Shown: positions 17,279-24,435 of the stretch, one piece after another | Layout of the letters: the number at the start of each line of letters is the position of its first letter | How positions within the stretch are numbered: the first letter of the stretch is position 1 | Source: Nostoc sp. C052 | GTDB taxonomy: Bacteria; Cyanobacteriota; Cyanobacteriia; Cyanobacteriales; Nostocaceae | Direction of reading: 5' to 3' | Assembly (NCBI RefSeq): GCF_013393905.1 | Contig: NZ_CP040272.1 | Location: 4,460,001 to 4,524,000 of the forward strand | DNA: 64,000 nt | Program-made: the position numbers and the translations under genes | The notes under the pieces: generated by a model | The model's database searches: none | Seen by the model: the letters and a program-made list of their open reading frames with translations, nothing else | Told to the model about the DNA's origin: nothing

Positions 17279-17375
17279 AGGACTTCCAAATAAAAAATAT
17301 CGAATTAAATCCTGTGGGGTGGGCAACATAAGTACCCACCCCACAATATTGGATAATTTATTTCTTGGAGTTCCC
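17279..17375. mobile_element. MITE-like element, GGGACTTCC termini, copy 2
   Basis: The left end AGGACTTCCAAATAAA and the right end (reverse complement GGGAACTCCAAGAAAT) match copy 1 at 760-887; TTA flanks both sides (17276-17278, 17376-17378). The interior has a strong stem, TGTGGGGTGGG with CCCACCCCACA, separated by 10-11 nt. No coding capacity. Confidence 0.55.
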
Positions 17376-17812
17376 TTAGCCTGTTCCGAATGGGGAATCT
17401 CACTTATTTACTCAGCACTCCTGAATGCCACTATCACACATCATAAAATTAGGACTTCGGCTACTGTTTGCGTAAGTCCTATAAGACTAATATTTGATTT
17501 TTGAACAAAACTCAGTACACCTTTATTCCTTCTTCCCAGTCCCCAGTCCCTTACCTATACGAGTGATTCAGAAATCAAAGACGCTCCATAGCGCAGCGTT
17601 AGCGACGCAGGAGCGTCTGACTCGCTTCGGATTGCTATAGCAACGGACAAGGAGGTTAGGACATTAACTGATGATAAAACCTATATACAAACAGACTTTC
17701 AACCCAGTCCCCTGCTATATATCTTTGAGATCACCAAAAGACACTACCGACTTGCGGTGTCTTCTTCGTAAATGTCTATGTTGGTGAAGATGATATCTCC
17801 AAAAATGAGTAA

Positions 17813-17832
17813 ACGGTAGCAAAAGCTACCGT
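17813..17832. terminator. Terminator-like hairpin in the gene-poor region
   Basis: ACGGTAGC pairs perfectly with GCTACCGT around an AAAA loop and is followed by a T-rich stretch. About 55-75 nt upstream is another stem with AAGACAC/GTGTCTT arms. Together they could be the 3' part of a small RNA, but there is no evidence of transcription. Confidence 0.4.
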
Positions 17833-18368
17833 ATTGTCTTTGTTTTACAGCCATTAGGTTTTTATAATTCCCATGCTTATTTATAGAGTTCCCTAAAATT
17901 CTGGAAAACTAACATTTTTGGAAAAAAAAGAAATAAACCTGAAATACTTGCTAAATAAGAGTTTTATTATTTGGGAGTTCGGAGAAAGTTTAGTTATTAG
18001 ATCAAGGCGAAAGCCGCCGACTACGAACTGATCAATACTAGATTGTGAATCAATAGGTCGCGCCCTTTACAATTTTTTAGAGAGTTATCTAAATATTCCA
18101 TTGCTAGAGTGGATAACTAGCTTTAATCTGGTTCCAGATGCACTAGTTGTAATGCGATGCCTGCGGCGGGCAAAGCCTACGTCAAGCAACTGAAGTGATA
18201 GACTAGGACTAAAGCCCCCCTAGCCTCACCCAAGGAGGGGAAATTAAGTTCGCTGACGCTGGCTTACAATCAATTTTGGAAATTATTCATCTAACGATGG
18301 TAAGCTGAGTAAGGCAATATCTGGAAAATGCCAGTTTTAAGCAATTCCAGGAACTTAGCGTAAGTTCA

Positions 18369-18545
18369 TTATTCTTGGCGACTGGGGTAATAAGCAAAGT
18401 AGCTGAGTGTCGCAGCAGTTTTCCTAGTATCTCGAAATTGATTCTCTGGGGAAAATGCTACTTGTGCTATTGTCAAGAGTTTCTTGACAGCCTCGAAAGC
18501 AGTGAGTGCTTTCTCTAAAAGTGCGTAGTTTACCGCCGTAGGCAT
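18369..18545 (-). CDS. Possible 58-aa protein
   Basis: The frame reads MPTAVNYALLEKALTAFEAV then KKLLTIAQVAFSPENQF and ends near TLSYFAYYPSRQE. The composition is protein-like, with an amphipathic helix in the first half. However, the ATG lies within a GCGATGCCTACGGCGG repeat motif found elsewhere in such genomes, and AGAGG is only 2 nt from the ATG. It may be the 3' remnant of a longer gene. Function unknown. Confidence 0.35.
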   Translation of the reverse strand: MPTAVNYALLEKALTAFEAVKKLLTIAQVAFSPENQFRDTRKTAATLSYFAYYPSRQE

Positions 18546-18907
18546 CGCCTCTATGTTATCTAAAGCTTTTCCTGAGATAACTCATCCCCTGTTCTTCTGG
18601 GGAGGATGGTAGTTTTTAAAGGACAAAGCTGGGCATAAGGTGTGCTTCGCAAGTTATAGAGGCAGTACGCAATTAGCTATGGCTGTTTTACCAATCATTA
18701 GTAGGATTAGGTAAAGGCAGGCAAAAAAGACACTTCATCGAATGCACTGGCGGTTGAGAAAACCCTCTACAAAATTGGTCTGAACAGTTAACAGCTTCCT
18801 GATAAATTAGATACAATTAGCATCTGTATTTACTTGGGTGATTGCTTATTCAAAGCGAGTACTCGAATTGACAGGCTACCTCACTAACCGATTTGACATA
18901 GTAATAA

Positions 18908-19060
18908 CATTTTCACCTGCTAACTCTGGCGAAAATTTTTAATTCAGGGCAAATTAAGACTTATATTCAAGGGGCTTTGGTGTTTCTTGGAGATGAAGTT
19001 AGCCAAAAGGCTGAAAAAGATGTATCTGATGTCAAAAACGCAGATCGGATAGGAGTATGA
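18908..19060 (+). pseudogene. Possible C-terminal gene fragment
   Basis: A 50-codon frame without a usable start, reading IFNSGQIKTYIQGALVFLG then DEVSQKAEKDVSDVKNADRI to a TGA. It has a coding-like pattern of charged heptads. Two stops lie directly upstream, so it could be the end of a decayed gene. Family not recognised. Confidence 0.3.
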
Positions 19061-19170
19061 AAATCTAAAATATATATTAAGAAGAAAAACAACGACCATC
19101 GACAACCGTCAGTCTATTTTACTTTCTGTAAAGCGTCACCGGGTTGTTACCAGTGCTGAAACACGATTAC

Positions 19171-20358
19171 ATGCAAGTTTCCCAGGATCAGCCGATTCAT
19201 TCTGAGGCTCCACTCCAACTGCTGCTGTTTGTCGATGGACGCCCCAAGTCCCGCCAACAGGTACAGCGAATACGTGCTTACTTAAAAGAATTGCAGACTG
19301 AGTATAGTTTTGAACTTCAAACTATTGATGTTGGACAACAACCTTACTTAGCAGAACACTTTAAATTAGTAGCAACGCCAGCTTTAATCAAAATCCATCC
19401 CGAACCACGACAGGTTTTAGCTGGGAGTAATATCATAGCGCAATTGAAAAACTGGTGGCCTCGTTGGCAAGCTGCTGTAGACGCCTATTTAAAATTACAA
19501 GAGGACTTACAAGAACGTATAGACGATACTGCAAGGGCGACATCTCCCAAATCCACTATCCGTTCTGTTGCTGTTTCTGCTGAACTAATCCGACTCTCAG
19601 ACGAAATTTTTCGCTTGAAACAGGAAAAAGATAACCTCCAAGAGCAGTTACAGTTTAAAGATCGGGTGATTGCAATGCTGGCGCACGATCTCCGCAATCC
19701 GTTAACTGCTGCTGCGATCGCCATAGAAACTCTTCAATCTAACTACAATCTAGATACAGGTCAATTTCAACGCCTCAAACCATCCTTGACCGCACATCTC
19801 TTAAAACAAGCCCGTAATCAAACTAAGGTTATCGATCGGATGATTGCCGACCTTTTGCAGGTAGGTCGTGGCAAAGATACAGAGTTTCCAATTTTACCAC
19901 AAAAAGTACAGCTAGGTAAACTGTGTATAGATGTACTAGAAGAGTTGTGCGATCGCTATACCGCCAAATCCCAAGAGGTAGAAACGGATATTCCCAGTGA
20001 CTTACCTTATGTATATGCTGACCCAGAACGCATCCGGCAAGTGCTAGTAAATCTGTTGGATAATGCCATCAAATACACCCCAGAAGGTGGCAAGATTAGC
20101 ATTGCTGGACTACACCGCACTACCCAAAAAGTTCAGTTTAGTATTGGTGATACTGGGCCTGGTATTCCTATAGAGAATCGCGATCGCATCTTTGAAAACC
20201 ACTTCCGCCTGCAACGGGATGAAGGTACAGAAGGTTACGGCATTGGTCTTTGTCTATGCCAACGTATCGTGTTAGCACATTATGGCCAAATTTGGGTAGA
20301 TTCTGCCCCCAATAACGGAGCATGGTTTCACTTCACACTACCAGTTTATCCTTCTTAG
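19171..20358 (+). CDS. sasA: Circadian clock output histidine kinase SasA
   Basis: SasA senses the KaiC oscillator and phosphorylates the response regulator RpaA to drive rhythmic transcription. From ATG 19171 the protein has 395 aa. Residues ~14-105 form the KaiB-like thioredoxin-fold domain (LQLLLFVDGRPKSRQQVQRI) that binds KaiC. A coiled-coil linker follows, then the dimerisation domain with H-box MLAHDLRNPL (phospho-acceptor His172), and a HATPase_c domain with N-box LLDNAIKYTPEGG, G1 GDTGPGIP and G2 GYGIGLCLC. TTG 19144 and GTG 19153 are possible upstream starts, but no ribosome site favours any. The kai genes are not in this window. Confidence 0.92.
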   Translation: MQVSQDQPIHSEAPLQLLLFVDGRPKSRQQVQRIRAYLKELQTEYSFELQTIDVGQQPYLAEHFKLVATPALIKIHPEPRQVLAGSNIIAQLKNWWPRWQAAVDAYLKLQEDLQERIDDTARATSPKSTIRSVAVSAELIRLSDEIFRLKQEKDNLQEQLQFKDRVIAMLAHDLRNPLTAAAIAIETLQSNYNLDTGQFQRLKPSLTAHLLKQARNQTKVIDRMIADLLQVGRGKDTEFPILPQKVQLGKLCIDVLEELCDRYTAKSQEVETDIPSDLPYVYADPERIRQVLVNLLDNAIKYTPEGGKISIAGLHRTTQKVQFSIGDTGPGIPIENRDRIFENHFRLQRDEGTEGYGIGLCLCQRIVLAHYGQIWVDSAPNNGAWFHFTLPVYPS

Positions 20359-20401
20359 GTAATGGGTATGGGGCATTAGGGCGGTCATTCACAAATGACA
20401 A

Positions 20402-21430
20402 TTAAGTACTTGAAACAAAGCGATCGCGCCCCCCGGCCTTTGCTTGATAGAGTGCTTTATCTGCCAGCACAATCAAATCCGAAGGTGAGGATTCCCAAGT
20501 GGGGACAACAGTCGCCACGCCCATACTCAGGGTGACATGCTCACTCACCAGAGATCCGTTATGAACAATTTGCAAATCTTTGATTCCCGCTTGTATCGTT
20601 GCAGCAACGTGAAGTGCGCCAGATGCAGGAGTGTATGGCATAATCACAGCAAATTCTTCGCCACCATAACGCGCGACTAAATCCTGATATTTTTGTGCCT
20701 TAAGGCTTAAGACAGCACCCACCTTTTGTAAACAAACATCCCCGGCCGGATGGCCATATCTATCGTTATAAAACTTAAAAAAATCGATATCACACAAGAT
20801 CATCGACAGAGGAGATCCCTCTTGTGCAAGATTAATCCACTGAGTATTGAGATAATCGTCAAAGCGGCGACGATTAGCCAACTCGGTTAAGCCATCTACA
20901 TTGGCCAGGTGATGCAAAGCTTCGTTTGCCGCCTCTAATTGTTTGTATACTTGTGCTTGCTGTAACAGTCGGCGTAATCGCTGGCGCAATACAGGCCAGT
21001 GAATTGGCTTAGTAACATAATCAGTTGCGCCAGCGTCAAAAGCACGGTTTACAGAATCCTCATCATCCAAGCATGTGATCATCAAAATGGGAGTGCGCTC
21101 CCATATCTTGGAGATAACCGTATTGTTAAGGGTCGAGTCACTATCAAAGTTTGCAAGGGCTGATATTAAATTATTCCTGGCAATCTGGAGCAATTGCTTA
21201 CAGCAGGTAAAACCATCCATCACAGGCATGACAGCATCTAGCAAAACTATATCCGGTTTGATCGTCTCGTAAGCATCTAAACATTGCTTACCATCATTGA
21301 CCTCGACCACTCGATAACCTTCTTGTTCCATCGCTTTACGCAACAATACGCGGATGGTCTTGTCATCATCAGCCACTAGAATCAGTGGCGGTTGCTTAGT
21401 AGAAAGAGGAAATGGGCTTATGCCTGACAT
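20402..21430 (-). CDS. Response regulator with GGDEF (diguanylate cyclase) output
   Basis: The protein has 342 aa from ATG 21430. A REC domain (residues ~15-155) has acidic pocket DDD 21-23, phospho-acceptor Asp65 in LLDAVMP, and Lys141 in the TKP motif. The REC carries an unusual insertion of about 25 residues between ~84 and ~111 (LISALANFDSD...). The GGDEF domain (~175-335) has IDFFKFYND and an intact GGEEF signature at 256-260, so it should make cyclic-di-GMP. AAGG precedes this ATG; an upstream TTG at 21475 is less likely. It overlaps a small frame at its 5' end and is convergent with sasA. Confidence 0.88.
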   Translation of the reverse strand: MSGISPFPLSTKQPPLILVADDDKTIRVLLRKAMEQEGYRVVEVNDGKQCLDAYETIKPDIVLLDAVMPVMDGFTCCKQLLQIARNNLISALANFDSDSTLNNTVISKIWERTPILMITCLDDEDSVNRAFDAGATDYVTKPIHWPVLRQRLRRLLQQAQVYKQLEAANEALHHLANVDGLTELANRRRFDDYLNTQWINLAQEGSPLSMILCDIDFFKFYNDRYGHPAGDVCLQKVGAVLSLKAQKYQDLVARYGGEEFAVIMPYTPASGALHVAATIQAGIKDLQIVHNGSLVSEHVTLSMGVATVVPTWESSPSDLIVLADKALYQAKAGGRDRFVSST

Positions 21431-21618
21431 GAGTTGCCTTCCACTTGCGGGACTATCCTGAAAAAGGCTGTACAACTCGATCGCATAGGAGCGATCGCTA
21501 TTTTCATCAATGGCAGGATTTGCGGCAGAGGTGTGTCTAGCTTCACAATCAACTGTTTTTTGACAATGGACTGCTCAATGTTCTTGAGCCAAGCAAGCGG
21601 TAGATAACTAAGTTGCAT
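21418..21618 (-). CDS. Possible small ORF overlapping the REC-GGDEF start
   Basis: A 66-aa frame beginning MQLSYLPLAWLKNIEQSIV and ending 13 nt inside the next gene, which would permit translational coupling. The first half looks protein-like (two amphipathic helices); the second half is less so. No family recognised and no strong ribosome site. Confidence 0.3.
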   Translation of the reverse strand: MQLSYLPLAWLKNIEQSIVKKQLIVKLDTPLPQILPLMKIAIAPMRSSCTAFFRIVPQVEGNSCQA

Positions 21619-21648
21619 AGACAATCTATAATTGGAACACGAAGGCAA

Positions 21649-22204
21649 TTCTTACCTTTTTGTTCGGCTGTGGTTATGGGAGAAAATGTTACTTTTATAT
21701 TTCCCAATTGTTAAAGTTAAATTGCAATTTTTTTGAGAATTGCAAATGGACACCTTACGCATTTAGTTTTGGAGTTACTTTAGAAACCTAGTAAGACAGA
21801 ACAAAGCAATTGCCAAAGTGCCCTCAAAAGATAGCTAACACTAAATTCTCAGATCGACTGACTTAAATTTATTCAGTCTATCCGGTAAGGTTTTCTGGGG
21901 TTTAGTATAATTACATAAGGTTGAGATTAAGCCTTTACAAGGCTTGATTATTAATTGAATCTAGGTTAATAAATTAAGTAAAAATTCTTATTTAGTTGTA
22001 TTCAGAATATTGAGTTATAAAAAAATAGATTTTTTTTTAGGTATGTATATAAATATACTAAAAATTAAATTTATTTAATATATTGAACAGCTAAATCTTA
22101 GAATCACTTCACAGACTGTAGATTAAAATTGCCATCTTATTAACTAAGAAAACAACAATTCTTGCAAAAACTCCAAAATTATTTACATTCACTAAATCCT
22201 TAAA
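21649..22204. other. AT-rich spacer
   Basis: Divergent spacer between the REC-GGDEF gene and the CRR7-like gene. It is markedly AT-rich with poly-T and poly-A runs. I see no gene and no clear element. Confidence 0.5.
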
Positions 22205-22465
22205 ATGCCAGACTCATTAATGTATCAGCAGGATAATTTTGTTGTCCTAGAAACCAATCAACCAGAACAATTTCTGACACTATCAGAATTATTAAAAAAG
22301 CTCGAAACAACTCTCCAAAAACTCATAATTCAAGATTTGTCGCCTGACTTACAAAAGTTTGATACTGTGGAAGCTCAAGCACAATATTTACTCGACACCA
22401 CCTGCGAATTAGATATTGGCCCTGGGCAATATCTACAGTGGTATGCAGTTCGTTTAGAAAAGTAA
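22205..22465 (+). CDS. CRR7-like protein (chlororespiratory reduction 7 family)
   Basis: The protein has 86 aa. The pattern MYQQDNFVVLETNQPEQ, LQKFDTVEAQAQYLLDTTCE and GPGQYLQWYAVRLEK fits the cyanobacterial/plant CRR7 family (PF12095 from memory), a small soluble protein needed in plants for NDH-1-like complex assembly. Here the link to NDH-1 is inference. It is a single gene, with a bidirectional hairpin 85 nt downstream. Confidence 0.8.
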   Translation: MPDSLMYQQDNFVVLETNQPEQFLTLSELLKKLETTLQKLIIQDLSPDLQKFDTVEAQAQYLLDTTCELDIGPGQYLQWYAVRLEK

Positions 22466-22549
22466 CTTTTTGGTCAGTGATTAAGAGAATCCCAAAAAAG
22501 AAATTTTCTAATAGTTTAGTAAAGTGGAAGACTACTTGCTTAAACTGCC

Positions 22550-22584
22550 TAGATGGCCGACTTCTTCAAGAAGTCGGCTATCTA
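22550..22584. terminator. Bidirectional hairpin between convergent genes
   Basis: TAGATGGCCGACTTCTT pairs with AAGAAGTCGGCTATCTA with one mismatch and a minimal loop. It lies between the CRR7-like gene (plus) and the DUF2854 gene (minus) and can serve both. Confidence 0.65.
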
Positions 22585-22627
22585 AATCGTAGATAAAGGC
22601 ATAGAGTTGAGGTAACAATAATTTTTG

Positions 22628-23197
22628 TTATTGACTACTGACTAAAGACTCTTTTTGAGTATTAATCAGCGCTAGCTCAATTGTATTTTCAGACGGCTGT
22701 GTTATTTGAATCTCCAATCCAGGACCAAAATAATTGGTCATTTTTTCCTGCTTTTGTTGCCACACATCAAATGGTATTAGCGGTGAATCAAATTCTAAAA
22801 TTAGGGCATAGCTCCCATTCACTTCTGTTTCTCGCAACCCTGTGACTGTTGGTCGTTCCTCGTCTGTGGGACTCAAACCTAGAAAAGAAAGTGTTGTATC
22901 TAGATGAGCATCTTGACCATAGCAATATCGGGTAATATCTTTGCGAATTTTATTTTGAGTTTCAGTCGCTTGCTGCTGGCGTAATATCAATGCTGATGGT
23001 GATGTCGTTTGGCTAAAAGGTACTGGCTTAAGTTCATTAGCTTTCAGCGCCAGCCCTCCCAACAATAGAGGAATCCCGTAAAAAAATCCGACAAGATTGA
23101 GTGTGGCATTATTATCAGCATAGGCAATGAAGCCAATCACGGTTAATATACCGCCGATAGTTAAACCGAGTGTTCCCAAAGAGATTTGGCGTAGCAT
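22628..23197 (-). CDS. DUF2854 membrane protein
   Basis: The protein has 189 aa. Two membrane spans (residues ~5-28 and ~33-52) are followed by a soluble domain. The features GTLGLTIGGILTVIGF, FFYGIPLLLGGLALK and LGLSPTDEERPTVTGLRE match the DUF2854 family found in cyanobacteria and chloroplasts. Function unknown. Single gene, convergent with the CRR7-like gene. The ATG at 23197 lies directly before the first hydrophobic span. Confidence 0.82.
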   Translation of the reverse strand: MLRQISLGTLGLTIGGILTVIGFIAYADNNATLNLVGFFYGIPLLLGGLALKANELKPVPFSQTTSPSALILRQQQATETQNKIRKDITRYCYGQDAHLDTTLSFLGLSPTDEERPTVTGLRETEVNGSYALILEFDSPLIPFDVWQQKQEKMTNYFGPGLEIQITQPSENTIELALINTQKESLVSSQ

Positions 23198-23474
23198 GAG
23201 CTTAAATTAGTATAAAGTCAGAATACCTTAGTTTTATTATCATCGGCTATGAGCAACAAATTAGGGAAGAAAATCGTTCCCATCTGGTAGTGAAAAGGGC
23301 GAATGAAATTTGTCCTAGCTCTAAGTTGACACGTATGAGTAGGGTTACGGAAGATACAGAGAGTTTCTGACGAAGAAAAGTTACTTTAGTGAACTACTAA
23401 GGGCGTACAGTGGCCAAAATATTAGATTTTGAGTTAACTTTAAATTTAAAGGTAGTTAAAGATAGGAAAAAATA

Positions 23475-23648
23475 ATGGATTTACAGACTATAAAAGAACG
23501 AATTGTCGCAGTTCAAAGTAAACGTGAGTACCTGTTAAGCCTACTGGAACAACCAAACCTGGGAACTTTGAGAGTTGACGTAAATCAAGCTTTGGAAGAA
23601 CTAGATGAATTAATTGATGAATTTAGACGCACCATTCCTGTAGAGTAG
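23475..23648 (+). CDS. Small conserved protein, 57 aa
   Basis: The frame reads MDLQTIKERIVAVQSKREYL and continues to IDEFRRTIPVE, a highly charged, entirely helical protein likely to form a helical hairpin. AGGA precedes the ATG by 7 nt and a classic intrinsic terminator begins 15 nt after the stop, so this is a complete small transcription unit. I do not recognise a function. Codon use is normal for the window. Confidence 0.75.
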   Translation: MDLQTIKERIVAVQSKREYLLSLLEQPNLGTLRVDVNQALEELDELIDEFRRTIPVE

Positions 23649-23663
23649 AAAATATCAAAAATT

Positions 23664-23706
23664 GCGTCGGTTTAACCCTCAACTTCAGGCTATACCGACG
23701 CTTTTT
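23664..23706 (+). terminator. Intrinsic terminator of the 57-aa gene
   Basis: GCGTCGGT pairs with ACCGACGC across a 22-nt loop, followed at once by TTTTT. Confidence 0.85.
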
Positions 23707-23778
23707 ATTACCATCATGTCATCAAATCCCCAGAATTAAACTAAACCTCAGTTGGCGAAGCAACATAGCTTAATCAGT

Positions 23779-24195
23779 TTATCCTGCTGCTGAATCATCT
23801 CCTGCACGCTTACCTAATTGTCTAACTAAGGCAATAAGTTCACTTGTAGGTACATCTTTCTTACAAACGTCATCAAAGCTAGACATTTGTTTTGTACCCT
23901 GGAAATTTACGTCTTCCACTGAGGAGTAAGCAAGAATTTGGGTGTTGGGAGATATAGCTTTAATGTGACTAGACGCACTCCAGCCATCCATGACAGGCAT
24001 TTGTAAATCTAGAACAATTACGTCAGGATGGCAACGTTTAACCATTTCTATAGCTTCTTCACCATTACTGGCTAAACCTACTACTTGAATATTCTCCTGG
24101 CAAGAAAAAACCAATTGTAAGGTTAAACGAGTCAGTTCGTGGTCATCAACTACTAGAACACGCAAGGTAGAAAGCTCACAGGATAACATTAACAT
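23779..24195 (-). CDS. Single-domain response regulator
   Basis: The protein has 138 aa from ATG 24195; TTG 24210 is an alternative. The REC domain has acidic pair DD 17-18, phospho-acceptor Asp63 in VLDLQMPVMDG, and a Lys in VCKKDVP in place of the usual KP motif. It resembles the receiver of NarL-type regulators (DDHELTRLTLQLVF) but has no DNA-binding domain. It probably passes phosphate or controls a partner protein by binding. No kinase is adjacent; ppk1 follows on the same strand after 241 nt, without evident linkage. Confidence 0.88.
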   Translation of the reverse strand: MLMLSCELSTLRVLVVDDHELTRLTLQLVFSCQENIQVVGLASNGEEAIEMVKRCHPDVIVLDLQMPVMDGWSASSHIKAISPNTQILAYSSVEDVNFQGTKQMSSFDDVCKKDVPTSELIALVRQLGKRAGDDSAAG

Positions 24196-24435
24196 TGAGG
24201 GGAAAGACAAATTTATTCAGAGTAACCCCTCTAGTGTATGGGAACAAGTACCAGCACTGACTCTATCCTATGGTTGAATAACTTGTGTGAACCCATGACA
24301 AAAAACCTAGACAACTGCTCAAGAAATTCAGGTTTTCCAAAAATAACTAAGTTGAGCTAGTTGTCAAGGTATAAGTTACTTATTTTTTAACGCTTCGCAA
24401 GAGTCTGCAACCTTAGCGAAGCAGGTTGGATTGCT

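Larger units (their letters stand above)
17166..19170. other. 2-kb gene-poor region upstream of sasA
   Basis: No recognised gene. It holds a MITE-like element (17279-17375), a TATAAGACT...TTTGATTTTTGA repeat (about 17479-17505), an IR with GACGCTCC arms (about 17580-17617), two stem-loops near 17740-17832, Nostoc-type repeats (about 18000-18245), and two coding-looking scraps (18369-18545 minus, 18908-19060 plus). It looks like decayed and repeat-filled DNA. Confidence 0.6.

Noticed and set aside
17319..17504. 61-codon plus frame in the gene-poor region
   Set aside because: It starts inside the MITE-like element and crosses a repeat; composition does not look coding.
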